Positions 42,372-52,247 of a stretch of 64,000 bases of DNA are shown piece by piece. This DNA is from CAZDBA01 sp965224765. GTDB taxonomy: Bacteria > Planctomycetota > Planctomycetia > Pirellulales > Pirellulaceae. The stretch covers positions 245,789 through 309,788 of the forward strand of contig CBDDAC010000043.1 in the NCBI GenBank assembly GCA_965224765.1, in the 5' to 3' direction. Every line of letters begins with the position of its first letter. The stretch's first letter is position 1. The translations under genes and the position numbers were made by a program. The notes beneath the pieces are model-generated. The model saw only the letters and a list, made by a program, of their open reading frames with translations. It was not told the origin of the DNA and did not search any database.

Positions 42372-44537
42372 TTAACTCTTTTCCCAAACCGTCAGCTCGG
42401 ACACCCCATACTGAAACTTGCGACTTGTTTCTCTGAATACGAACGGGATATTGACTGGAGCTTGAAGCATCTTGAATTCAGGTGCCAAAGCACCATTGAT
42501 CCCTTCCAGCGTGTTAAAGTTCTCGCCCGTATTGGCTTTGAACCCCCCCAGCCACTTTTCTCGCGGAGTGTATTCCTCTTGCCATGTGTAGGAAGACGCC
42601 AACGCCAACAACCCGCCTGAAACAATTCGCGATTTAATGGTCTCGAGGAACTTTACGGGATCGTAGAGACGATCCAAAAGATTTCCTGCAAAAACGAGGT
42701 CGTAGTCTTTGAACTTCCCCAACAGGTTGCACGCATCACCCTGCAAAAATGCGATCTTGCTTTTGATCTCCTGATAGCCATCGAAATTATCCAGGCAAAC
42801 TTCGCGGTATGAATTCAGTTCCCCTTCATCTTTGCAAAGGTACCGCTGACGACCTGTCTTTTGCAGATTGGAAGGCGCTTCGATGAGTCGCACAGAAAAG
42901 TCAACGCCCTCAACTCGGTCGAATAGTTTGGCCAACTCAAACGACGACCGACCTGCAGCGCATCCAAGATCCATCGCTCGCCTTGTAGACCGCCCCTCAA
43001 GGCATTTGGCGACTTCGTTAATACACGCGACTTGAAAATTCGGAACGTTGAGATTTGCAACCGCCGGTTTACCGTAGTGGAATTCAATGTACTTCGAAAC
43101 CATCTGATCTGTTTCGTAAACATTGACCTCCAACTCGGGAAGCGGCTCTGCTTCGACGTAGCGCAGCCCCGAGTATTGAAAGAAATGCCGACGGAAGGCG
43201 TAACGCGCATCCTTGATCGCATAATTCCCTGTCGAAATCCAGCAACCGCCTTTGAATAGATTGTGTTTGCCATCAAAGGTAGGAGTCGAAAAATCGTCGT
43301 AGGTAGGATGGACTTCGAATCCGTTGTACCCGTCGATGGGCGATTCTGTCCATTGCCAGACGTTGCCAATCAGATCAAAAAGTCCGTCATGAAATTCGTG
43401 TCGATTGACTGGGCAAGCTGACAACTCATCTTCCAAGTTGATATTGCCTGGCGCGGAATCCCAGTAGGGCTGGTCAGTATCCAGCTCCGCTCTCATTTGG
43501 CTCCATTCTGCTTCTGTGGGCATACGAACGTGAGAATCACTCTTTTCAGATTTCCAATTGCAAAACGCTTTCGCTTCCAGGTAATTAATTTCTGCGGGCC
43601 AATCCCAAGGCATCTCAACAACCTCCAACATGGTCCGCAGTTGAAAACCTCCATCCTTCTGCATCCAGTAAACCGGATGCTTGGCTTGGCTAAACTCAAT
43701 CCAGCTCCAGCCTTCTGGAGTCCAGAACGATTCCGTTTCGTACCCTCCGTCTTCCACGAATTCCAGGAACTCTTGATTTGAAACCAGGTACTTGGAGGCT
43801 TTGAAGGAGGCGACCTCTTCCGACGAATAGCCGTACTCGTTATCCCAACCAAACAACGGGTTCGTTCTTGACTTGCCCAGTTCAACGTTTCCACCTGCGA
43901 CGGAAACCAACTCGTTGGTTGGCGCAAGCCCACTTTCGCGACAGATGTTTCCCCAAACCGGATGAGGTTTTACCATCTCCAGCGGCAACTCTCGTATCAG
44001 AATGGAAGTGGTCTCCAGGTGGATACGTTCATGCTCAATTCCCATCAGTACAATCCACATTGGGCTGTTCCAGTCGATCGGCAAACTGAATTCGCAAGTT
44101 CGGATAAACTCATCAACGATGGCTCGTGTTCGATCTCGATGCTCTTTGACTTGTGCGGGAGTCGGCCAATCGAAATGATCCTCGTTCAGGTCGTCCCAAG
44201 ACATTTCATCGACGCCTACCGCCGAAATCGATTCCAACTTGGGATCGACACGCTGATCAATCAAATTGGCCACGTTCAATTTGTTGATAAAGAAAACGGA
44301 CGTGTGGCCGTAGTAAAAGATGAGCGGCTGGCGCAGAGTATTGGCGCGACGGTAATAGGAATCATCGGACGCCAAACACTCAAAGATGCTTTCGTAGAGA
44401 GTAAATGAATGGTGAAAGTACTCAAGAATCTCTTGTCGCTTGGCTTCGACATCGCCGCCCTCCAACAACGGCATCTTGGTGACCAGCGGGGTGGAGTGAG
44501 AACCAGAGGTTACGATGGTTTTGGTATGTGTTGTCAT
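42372..44537 (-). CDS. ovoA: OvoA: 5-histidylcysteine sulfoxide synthase / methyltransferase (ovothiol synthesis)
   Basis: 721 residues, the length of full OvoA. DinB-like N-terminal domain with iron ligands H78 (FYYGHTS), H169 and H173 (GIEHERIHLE). A formylglycine-generating-enzyme-like domain follows at about 210-460 (VAGGNVELGK, FGWDNEYG, MPTEAEW, LFDLIGNVWQW, FKGGCWIS). A C-terminal SAM methyltransferase lies at about 480-721 (AMDLGCAAGRSS). OvoA uses O2 to join cysteine sulfur to C5 of histidine; the methyltransferase domain acts at the imidazole N of the thiohistidine. No separate ovoB lyase is seen nearby. First in a minus-strand series with an ATP-grasp ligase and a MATE exporter. 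Confidence 0.93.
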   Translation of the reverse strand: MTTHTKTIVTSGSHSTPLVTKMPLLEGGDVEAKRQEILEYFHHSFTLYESIFECLASDDSYYRRANTLRQPLIFYYGHTSVFFINKLNVANLIDQRVDPKLESISAVGVDEMSWDDLNEDHFDWPTPAQVKEHRDRTRAIVDEFIRTCEFSLPIDWNSPMWIVLMGIEHERIHLETTSILIRELPLEMVKPHPVWGNICRESGLAPTNELVSVAGGNVELGKSRTNPLFGWDNEYGYSSEEVASFKASKYLVSNQEFLEFVEDGGYETESFWTPEGWSWIEFSQAKHPVYWMQKDGGFQLRTMLEVVEMPWDWPAEINYLEAKAFCNWKSEKSDSHVRMPTEAEWSQMRAELDTDQPYWDSAPGNINLEDELSACPVNRHEFHDGLFDLIGNVWQWTESPIDGYNGFEVHPTYDDFSTPTFDGKHNLFKGGCWISTGNYAIKDARYAFRRHFFQYSGLRYVEAEPLPELEVNVYETDQMVSKYIEFHYGKPAVANLNVPNFQVACINEVAKCLEGRSTRRAMDLGCAAGRSSFELAKLFDRVEGVDFSVRLIEAPSNLQKTGRQRYLCKDEGELNSYREVCLDNFDGYQEIKSKIAFLQGDACNLLGKFKDYDLVFAGNLLDRLYDPVKFLETIKSRIVSGGLLALASSYTWQEEYTPREKWLGGFKANTGENFNTLEGINGALAPEFKMLQAPVNIPFVFRETSRKFQYGVSELTVWEKS

Positions 44538-45041
44538 GGGAAGAAAAACCTTCGTAGGATTAGTCGCTTGTCAAAAGACCGTAAGTTGATTTACCGGCAA
44601 AACTAATTGTTTGCAACTGATAGAAAGTGTCAAACGGAAATGAGCTAAACCGATAAACTTGGCTGGAATGAACGAATCCAATCTAGCTGACGCTCTGAGT
44701 GGCCAATTCTCACACATCTCATTTTTCAATGACGTCGCTCTGGCAAAATACTTACCGAAAACGTCCATCAATATGGTCTGAATTGCATTTCCAACAACAA
44801 GTCGCCTCAATTCACTTTGGCTAACTGGGCAAACACCATTAATTAAACGAGAGCGGGAACCAATGGGTCCACTCGATTCAAGGCCAAATTCCACGCGAAA
44901 ATCAAATCATCCGCAGTGCAATTGTCAAACTTTGACGAGGCAAAACACACGAGTGCACGGTGGATAAGCAGCTCGCTACAAGCAAAAAGAAGTGAATCCT
45001 CACCTACCGATACGTTTTCTAAAAACCGGAAACCGACCGTT
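44538..45041. other. Intergenic region, about 500 bp
   Basis: Upstream of ovoA and downstream of the methanethiol oxidase gene. Open frames are not protein-like. No hairpin or repeat was recognised; it presumably includes the ovoA promoter. Confidence 0.35.
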
Positions 45042-46486
45042 TTAGACCCAGATATCGCTGGTGCAATCGCCACCTGGGAAACGAATTTCATGGGCTCGAG
45101 CTGGTCCACCGGGTTCTTCCCCAAAATCAACCATAAAGTTCTCGTTAAGCGTCATCCCGCCGTTTACGTTGTCGCAATCCAACTGCAAGAGATAAGAACC
45201 TTTATCTGCGATGTCAGGGTAAAACTGGTTATCCCAAGGACTATAGAGCGAGTTCGTCACATAAAGTCGTTTTCCATCCAGACTCAGCTGCAGCATTTGC
45301 GGACCACCGTAGAGTTTTTTTCCTTTGACGGAAACTTCTTTACCGGTCACTCCACCAAGCCAAACTTGTCCAGTCATTTTTGGGTTAGCTGGATCACTGA
45401 TGTCATACTGCCGCAAATCGCCGTGCAGCCAATTGGAGAAATACAAAAAGCGGTCATCCATCGATAGGACAAGATCTGTTATCAACCCCGGAACGGGAAA
45501 ACGGCCAACCATCAACATCGATTGGATCGACCCCGATAACTTTCTCCGCGATCCATTTTTCATCCTTCAATTGCCAGTGCCACATGTTGCTGCTCAGCGC
45601 GGCACCAACAAAACCGTGGACGCTATCAGGGTCGTGGTGGAAACGGACCTCCAGAGGAATCATTCCGCTGTCCCCCAAATCAATCGACTGTTCGATCGTT
45701 CGTTTTTCCCAATTCCAAAAATGAATATGTCGGCCATACTCTTCAGCAGCAAGTTCGGGTTTAAAACCTTGCGAGACAGTGTTAGGCGCTGCCCACTCAC
45801 TGCTGACCATCACATTGTGACGCGGTTGGTACCAAAAATCATAGTTGTAGTTCATCCCTTCCAGACTGTTCTCCCAACGTCCGGTCACGTTGAATTGGTC
45901 GTCCATTGTCATGAATCCACCTGGCGCTTCGCCATCAGCATCGCCGAGCATGGAGATCATGATCTCACCTGAGGCAAGACAGTGAACCGTGTGAGGAGCG
46001 GACAAACCCGTTTTCTGCTTGATGACTTCGGGGGCAACGACGTGTTGGATACTTGGCGCGCGTTCGTCAATGGTGTCGACAATATGGATTCGTCCGGAAG
46101 TAATACCGGGCAGAATGATTTGTCGGCGTCCCGCGGCTCCTTCTTTTCCGTGGGCAACTACTACAGGCGTTCCAGCCAAAGTGGTGTAGCTCGTCACCGA
46201 CGTTCGGCATATGCAATCGATGAATCACTTGACTGTAGGTTTCGGAGTCCGGATTCAAATCGATCGTCGCGAGATAGTCTGGTTTATTCGTCTTGGTTCC
46301 CGCATAAATTGCGGGAACGTATGCGACGGTTTCCGGTGGCGCTTTCATCGCGTCTTGTGGAGAAGCGTAGGTTCGATCACAGCAAGCTTCTTCGTCCTGG
46401 GGATTGCTGCGAGACAATGAACTGGAAATCGGGCCCGTTGCAAGTGTCGCGGCGGCAGAGGTCTTAAGGAAGTCGCGGCGTTTCAT
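45042..46486 (-). pseudogene. Methanethiol oxidase / selenium-binding protein (SBP56) with two frame breaks
   Basis: Three overlapping minus-strand frames make one protein of about 480 residues. Part 1 (46486 to about 46140): Tat-type leader MKRRDFLKTSAAATLATGP, then YVPAIYAGTKTNKPDYLATI and FGWNACSSC. Part 2 (about 46140-45490): HGKEGAAGRRQIILPG, IHIVDT, KQKTGLSAPHTVHCL, then NYDFWYQPRHNVMVSSEW. Part 3 (about 45490-45042): PVPGLITDLVLSMDDRFLYF, SNWLHGDLRQYD, GGPQMLQLSLDGKRLYVTNS, PGGDCTSDIWV. One extra C near 46145 and one extra T near 45495 explain the breaks. SBP56 enzymes oxidise methanethiol to formaldehyde, H2S and H2O2 and are exported. The CSSC motif is kept. Confidence 0.85.
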
Positions 46487-46519
46487 CTTACAGTCCTTTA
46501 GGTAACGTTGATTGGCAAT

Positions 46520-46636
46520 CTAGTGGTTCGCCAAAGCTGATTTGATCAATTTTGGCGGGTGCCATGCTTCACGCTTGCGTGAGCATGTTCGCGCAAGTGC
46601 AGAACCCCCTTCAATTCAGATTGGTTGAACCACGAG
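46520..46636. repeat. MITE-like palindromic element, copy 3 (inverted)
   Basis: 117 bp in the orientation opposite to copies 1 and 2. Ends ctagtggttc and gaaccacgag; inner gggtgccatgc. The other inner arm is degraded (agtgcagaac). Confidence 0.75.
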
Positions 46637-46889
46637 TGCAGCGTCACAATTTAATCTGGGGGTTGGCAGTTCAAATTTGCCCTTTGTTCTTCGGCATCTA
46701 TCGAGATGCCAACCCAAAAACTTTGTGTCGACGCGGCAATAGGTTCAAATTCTATCGCACAACGTTGAGAAAAGAACCAAGTACAAGCATTTCACCACCA
46801 GGTTTTTGCTTACCTATGTTGGGACCTGCTGAAGTATCCACGGGAATCTGTTAAGCTCTGCGGAATATTATTTCGTCAAGAGGTCGGAC
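46637..46889. other. Intergenic, about 250 bp
   Basis: No gene or repeat recognised. It contains the upstream region of the EamA transporter. Confidence 0.3.
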
Positions 46890-47780
46890 ATTTATCTTCT
46901 TTTTCCCTTCATCGCGACCATCATTTTTACATTTGGTGCGCTGTTCTTAAAAAAAGCATCAAACGCGGGCGTCAAACCTTTTACCGCCGTCCTTTTGGCG
47001 AATTTGATCGCGTCAGTGATGTTTTCCGGATTTTGGTTTATGGGAGGCCAAATCCCCTCAGTGAGTGAGCTCTGGCAACCTCTTTTGATCGCTGTTCTCT
47101 ACATCGCTGGGCAGGGATTCATCCTCAATGCCGTTAGCTACGGCGATGTATCTGTGGCGGCTCCCGTTTCAAGCTCCAAAGTAATTATCGTACCCATCTT
47201 ATTGATGCTGGCAGGTTCAACGGTACTAAGTACGACGACCTGGATCGCCGCCGCGATGGCGATGTCTGGAGTCGTCATGATTAATTATGTCGTTCCAAAA
47301 GCGGGGCGCAAGCGAGTACTTTACACCGCACTTCTTGCTTTGGGTGCGGCAATCTCGTTCGCGTCATTCGATGTGGGAATACAGAGTTTCGCACCTGCAT
47401 GGGGCGTTCGACTGGTCCCCGTGACCTATTGGTTTGTCGGCGTGCTTTCACTCGCTTTATTACCACTGACAGACATCCCGTCCGGCTTCAAAAAGGACTT
47501 TCCCTGGAAGCCACTGTGGATTGGAAGTGTGCTTGTCGCACTTCAAGCTTGTCTGCTGGTTTACGCGATTGCGACCGCAAATGATGCGGCTCGAATAAAT
47601 GTGGTCTACAGTCTTCGCGGTCTCTGGGGAGTCGTGTTTGCCTGGTTGCTGGCGGATTGGTTTGGTGGCAATGAATCGAACCTTCCGCGAAACATAATGG
47701 TGGCCAGATTGATCGGAGCATCATTGCTTGTCGCCGCAGTAGTCATCACGATTGTGGAAACCCAAATTAGAGATTCGTGA
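46890..47780 (+). CDS. EamA/DMT-family transporter, probable ATT start
   Basis: Ten hydrophobic segments in two repeats. The first helix (YLLFPFIATIIFTFGALFLK) lies before any ATG, GTG or TTG in this frame. The frame is open from a stop near 46830, and the first usable standard start is TTG 46995, inside the second helix. AAGAGG at 46878-46883 is spaced 6 bases from ATT 46890, giving 296 residues, the usual family length. I therefore propose initiation at ATT or a base error there. EamA proteins carry small metabolites; the substrate is unknown. Confidence 0.78.
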   Translation: MYLLFPFIATIIFTFGALFLKKASNAGVKPFTAVLLANLIASVMFSGFWFMGGQIPSVSELWQPLLIAVLYIAGQGFILNAVSYGDVSVAAPVSSSKVIIVPILLMLAGSTVLSTTTWIAAAMAMSGVVMINYVVPKAGRKRVLYTALLALGAAISFASFDVGIQSFAPAWGVRLVPVTYWFVGVLSLALLPLTDIPSGFKKDFPWKPLWIGSVLVALQACLLVYAIATANDAARINVVYSLRGLWGVVFAWLLADWFGGNESNLPRNIMVARLIGASLLVAAVVITIVETQIRDS

Positions 47781-47931
47781 ACACCAACAACAACAGATTT
47801 GTCCGTACCTCGCCCGTTTTCAATTGGCGGGCCAAGAACGTCGGATACACCGGTTTTCTTCGCCTTGTTACCTCTCAATTCAAAACAGTCCGGGTACGAG
47901 GGCAAGTTCCACGTTTGAGAGGAAAAAACCT

Positions 47932-47975
47932 CGACGACGGGTGCCATGCTCCTCGCTTGCGTGGGCATGTCGTGT
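47932..47975. repeat. Partial MITE-like palindrome arm
   Basis: Contains gggtgccatgc followed by ctcgcttgcgtgggcatg, similar to one arm of the elements at 15519, 30426 and 46520 and to the repeat at 59846. Confidence 0.5.
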
Positions 47976-48240
47976 TCTACAGAGAGACTCAAACCTTGAA
48001 ATCTCGCCGTCGGGAAAAACTGCGAACCATTGTTCGTTAACGTTGCTGAAAATCGCGGACCAAAGTTGGAAGAATTGCGAGACGCATCACATTTGCGGAT
48101 ATTGATGTGAATCGCGGTGTTTTGCAATAGAATACAGTTAGAACGCGTTACGAACCAATGTTGTGTCTCATCGTTGTTCATTCGTATGCCACAGTGGTGA
48201 GACGCGATGAGTTTCTACGTGCTCTTACTAGAACGCAGTA
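47976..48240. other. Intergenic, about 265 bp
   Basis: Nothing recognised. Confidence 0.3.
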
Positions 48241-48900
48241 ATGATGAAATCCATATTGATCACCAGCCTGATTTTCCTCGTCAGCATTATCGCTGACGAG
48301 GCGAATTGTCAGGAGCCCGTTGACTTTAAAACTCAGGTGCTACCGATTCTGATGAAGCACTGTGCCGCCTGTCACAATGAGGAGGACTATGAAGCGGGGT
48401 TCTCGGTCGACTCATACGATGCAATTGAAGAAGGTTGTGATGGAGAAGCCGTTTTCATCAGCGGCGACCCGGATAAGAGCTGGATGATTCAATTGGTTGC
48501 TGGTGACAAAGAACCTTTGATGCCGCCCGACAGCCAGCCAAGACCAACAGATGAAGAATTTGAAATTCTGAAAAAATGGATCGAAGAGGGCGCAAACGAT
48601 TCCGAAGCGAACAAGGAGAAACCCACAATTCAACCACCGTCTTTGGTGACAATTAATCGCGATTCTCCTATCACTGCAGTGGCCTGGTCGGCAGAGAACG
48701 TGATCGCCGTAGGAAGATTTCAAAGTATCGAACTTATCGATACCCTCAAAGGCCAATCCGCAGCTGCATTCAGTCCCGACAACCGTTGGATCGCGGGCAG
48801 CGGCATGGACAACCGAATTCGAGTTTGGAAGTTTGTGTCTCCTGACTCTGCCAACAGGCGACGCAGGCCTCGAAAAAAATTAAGGGATTCAAGCCAATAG
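48241..48900 (+). CDS. Truncated planctomycete cytochrome c / WD40 protein
   Basis: 219 residues. Signal peptide (MMKSILITSLIFLVSIIADE), then a planctomycete-type cytochrome c domain with haem motif CAACHN (about residue 41), LMPPDSQPRPTDEEFEILKK, and one or two WD40-like strands (SPITAVAWSAENVIAVG; AAFSPDNRWIAGSGMDNRIR). Family members usually carry a full WD40 propeller of several hundred residues. Here the protein ends in a basic tail (RRRRPRKKLRDSSQ), so the propeller is missing, probably by deletion. It lies 224 bp upstream of another cytochrome protein. Confidence 0.72.
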   Translation: MMKSILITSLIFLVSIIADEANCQEPVDFKTQVLPILMKHCAACHNEEDYEAGFSVDSYDAIEEGCDGEAVFISGDPDKSWMIQLVAGDKEPLMPPDSQPRPTDEEFEILKKWIEEGANDSEANKEKPTIQPPSLVTINRDSPITAVAWSAENVIAVGRFQSIELIDTLKGQSAAAFSPDNRWIAGSGMDNRIRVWKFVSPDSANRRRRPRKKLRDSSQ

Positions 48901-49124
48901 AAATTGTCTGCGTTGATAACATAGGGTTGAATTGATTATGGATTTTGCAGGCAAGACCGAGCACACCATTTTCATCACGGCGGAAAAATGAGCAAAACCT
49001 CCGGAAAGATTAATTCACTTTCCAGCAAGTGGCGTCAAAGGCCATTCGCCGTTCCGGTTAAGCTTCTTATCGTTGACGATTAGTTTGAGTATTCACCTAC
49101 ATCGCATTCCACAAAGTCCTCTAA

Positions 49125-52100
49125 ATGATTCGATTCGCAACAATCCTCCTGTGTTCGGCCCTTGCCACTTGCCTGATTGCCCAGTCTCCTATCCAAGTCG
49201 CTGATGGATTTAAGGTCACTAAAGTTGCCGATGATCAGCTTGCGACCAACATCTACACACTGACGGTCGACTCCAACGGTCACACCGTTGTGGCGGGGCC
49301 AGGATATATCAAACGACTGCTGGACAACGACGAAGACGGAATATACGACGATTTCCAATTGGTCTCTGAATTCCCCAAAAATGGCGCGCAGGGACTATGT
49401 TTCGATGGTTCGACCCTGTATGCAGTTGGCGACCAAGGCGTTTTGCAGCTGAACGATGCAGACAACGACGGTGTGTGCGACCCACCCAAAGTTGCTTTAT
49501 CAATCAAAACTGGAGGAGAGCACGACGCACATGCCCTGCGAAAGGGCCCCAACGATCATTGGTACCTTTTGTGTGGCAACGGCGTACCTATGCCAGAGGC
49601 GTACTCCCAACCCTCGACGATTGCTCCAAACCGTTTCGGAAACAATGAGTCCGGATTCCTACTGGAATTGGAAAAGGATTTTTCGATTATCGAAATTGTT
49701 TCTTATGGGTTTCGCAATCCCTACGACTTTGATTTCAACTCAGACGCCGACCTATTCACCTTTGACAGCGATGGAGAGCGGGATATCAGTCTGCCCTGGT
49801 ATCAACCCACACGAGTCTTCAGACTTTCCTCCCATTCCAACGCGGGGTGGGTTTCACCTAGCTGGAAACATCCTGACTATTTCAACTCAATGCCAAAAAC
49901 CATTGGGCGACACGGTCGAGGCAGCCCAACGGGTGTGGTTTGTTACCGACACGATCAGTTCCCCAAATCCTTCTTTGATGCGATCTTCGTTCTTGATTGG
50001 ACATTTGGGCGAATGCTGGTTCACAAACGCGACCCAAACACTGGCCAGTACGACCAAGGCGTAGTGTTTGCCTCACCATCAGGAAGTGCGGCATTCGCGG
50101 TAACGGACGCTGAGGTGGCCCCGGATGGTTCACTCCTGGTTAGCGTCGGTGGACGCGGAACCGAAGGAGCAGTCTATCGGATCGAGTCTCTGGAAACGGA
50201 CCCACGGTTTCTGCCCAAGCATTTTGGACAAATCAATTCGAGTTGGGCGCGAAAACAACGACGCGCCGAGCCAATCCCCAACTCCTCCTGGCCTGAAACG
50301 GTCAACCTTATCAACGATTCCCGATCAAGCTTTATCGAAAAGAGTGTTGCAATCGAGCTCTCTTTGCAGAAGGCAGATTTGCCATTGCAGCTTTTTGCTC
50401 AGGTCAATTCTTCAGATCCTCGCCTCATCAAGAAGCTAATTTGGGCATTAAAAAAGCCGTCCGGAAATGTAGGAGAAGAACAACGACACGCGATTAAGGT
50501 CGGAGCAAAAAAACTGCAATTTGGACCAGGGATTATTGACCTGCTCGATTCCATTGGCATGGCTGTTCCATTCAAGAGCTTTGCAGTTCTCGGCGACTAC
50601 GGAGCACACTTGCGAGCCTCATCATTGACATGGGATCAAACCATCGAAACGATGGCTTCTCGTTTCTACACGAGTCTTTTTTGGAACAGTCACACGCGAC
50701 GCGAAAAGGACAATCGTTGGCCGGCAGTTTTCGACGGCTATTTTTCTGATGATAACAACGTCGTCGAAAAGTATCCCCTCGAAGGGAATCTGCATCAAAT
50801 CTACAACGCAATGAAGGTCTCACGTGGAATAACTTTTTACGAATGGGCCCGGCGATTGGCCATCACTCGACTGACCAGCCCAGAAATTGAAAACTTGATT
50901 CTCGATCACGTCACAGACAACTCTGATCCGATTGATGACATCCACTTCATGATTTGTCTGACACGATGCATGAAGGCTCCAAAAACACCGGCCCTTCGCC
51001 GCCTAATCGATGCACTGATGCTCGTTCGCCAAAAAATTGACGATCGCGAATTGAACACAGATCGTAACTGGCCAATCCGAATGCGTGAACTTGTACAAAC
51101 CATGAGTCGCGAGTTTAAGGCAGCCGAAATGATTGCTGACCATCCAGAAATTGCTGTTCCGGCCAATTTTTACCTCATCGACGCGCTGCCAAAGGTTCAA
51201 CAAGAACTAGCACGCATGCGGATTGCCAACTTTGCGATGCTGGATCCTGAAAACGTTTCTTCGGAGCAAATTGCATTTCTCGCAGCCGCCGAGTCCAACA
51301 TTTTCTGCGGCTTGATCAGAGCCTACAGCAACGAACCAGAGCTAACCGACGCGGTGATAAGCAGCCTGGCCAGATCCCCGATTCAAGAAGATCGAGAAAC
51401 GTTTTTACGAGGATTTAAAAGTGTGAATCGGCGGACATGGCGGCTGGCTGCAATTGGGCTTCGGAAACTCCGATCTACCCATCCCGAAGACGCCATCCTC
51501 ATCTACAATCGGGCCGCCTCACTGGGAAGTGACAAACCCGACCAGCGAGTCGGCAGCGAGTTACGGCGGTTTCTGACGGAACGATATCGAAATGAATCCA
51601 ATGAAGTCACAGATTATGACCTGAATCAATGGCGAGAATTCCTCAAAGCCAAACACCCAGAAGAGTTCGCGAGCACCGTTGCCCAAAGCGACAGTGTTTC
51701 AAAGTCATTGAAACGCCTCGAATCAATTGATTTGACACATGGCGATGCCGAAAACGGAGCTCGTCTATTCAAGCGACTGCAATGCCATCAGTGTCACGAC
51801 GGCGGCAGTCGACTGGGACCAAGCCTCAAAGGGCTTTCCAACCGTTTCTCAGACCAAGACATTGGGAAAGCGATTGTGGATCCGGACTCACAGATCCCAG
51901 ATCGCTATCGCGCCCAGAAGATTCTGACGGTTGATGGCGAACTCTTTTTCGGATCCATTGTCTACGAATCTGCTGACGGATTGGTGATGACAGACCGAGA
52001 GAACAAAACGCTTCGTATCGATCAAGGTGACATCGAAAGCCGAGCGTCCACCAACACCTCATTGATGCCTTCGGGACTGCTCGATGATATTAGCGACGAA

Positions 52101-52142
52101 GAAGTTGCCGACCTCTTTGGCTACATGAAGTCCCTCAAGTAG
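49125..52142 (+). CDS. PVC-type membrane-bound dehydrogenase domain with HEAT-like repeats and C-terminal cytochrome c
   Basis: 1005 residues. Signal peptide (MIRFATILLCSALATCLIAQ). N-terminal beta-propeller of the sugar/sorbosone dehydrogenase type (GFKVTKVADDQLATNIYTLT, YGFRNPYDFDFNSDADLFTF, PDGSLLVSVGGRGTEGAVYR). A long helical HEAT-like middle spans about 400-830. A C-terminal cytochrome c has haem motif CHQCH (about residue 889) and the family ending SQIPDRYRAQKILTVDGELF. In Planctomycetes these oxidise sugars or alcohols in the periplasm and pass electrons to the attached haem. The substrate is unknown. Confidence 0.92.
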   Translation: MIRFATILLCSALATCLIAQSPIQVADGFKVTKVADDQLATNIYTLTVDSNGHTVVAGPGYIKRLLDNDEDGIYDDFQLVSEFPKNGAQGLCFDGSTLYAVGDQGVLQLNDADNDGVCDPPKVALSIKTGGEHDAHALRKGPNDHWYLLCGNGVPMPEAYSQPSTIAPNRFGNNESGFLLELEKDFSIIEIVSYGFRNPYDFDFNSDADLFTFDSDGERDISLPWYQPTRVFRLSSHSNAGWVSPSWKHPDYFNSMPKTIGRHGRGSPTGVVCYRHDQFPKSFFDAIFVLDWTFGRMLVHKRDPNTGQYDQGVVFASPSGSAAFAVTDAEVAPDGSLLVSVGGRGTEGAVYRIESLETDPRFLPKHFGQINSSWARKQRRAEPIPNSSWPETVNLINDSRSSFIEKSVAIELSLQKADLPLQLFAQVNSSDPRLIKKLIWALKKPSGNVGEEQRHAIKVGAKKLQFGPGIIDLLDSIGMAVPFKSFAVLGDYGAHLRASSLTWDQTIETMASRFYTSLFWNSHTRREKDNRWPAVFDGYFSDDNNVVEKYPLEGNLHQIYNAMKVSRGITFYEWARRLAITRLTSPEIENLILDHVTDNSDPIDDIHFMICLTRCMKAPKTPALRRLIDALMLVRQKIDDRELNTDRNWPIRMRELVQTMSREFKAAEMIADHPEIAVPANFYLIDALPKVQQELARMRIANFAMLDPENVSSEQIAFLAAAESNIFCGLIRAYSNEPELTDAVISSLARSPIQEDRETFLRGFKSVNRRTWRLAAIGLRKLRSTHPEDAILIYNRAASLGSDKPDQRVGSELRRFLTERYRNESNEVTDYDLNQWREFLKAKHPEEFASTVAQSDSVSKSLKRLESIDLTHGDAENGARLFKRLQCHQCHDGGSRLGPSLKGLSNRFSDQDIGKAIVDPDSQIPDRYRAQKILTVDGELFFGSIVYESADGLVMTDRENKTLRIDQGDIESRASTNTSLMPSGLLDDISDEEVADLFGYMKSLK

Positions 52143-52247
52143 CTGGCTACGGAAAATTGAATTAGAGTTCTTCGTCAAACGTATCTGCGGCATCTCACGA
52201 ATTGTGTTTGAGTTTAGAACAGGAGCCCAGAAATTGGCATCGTGAAC

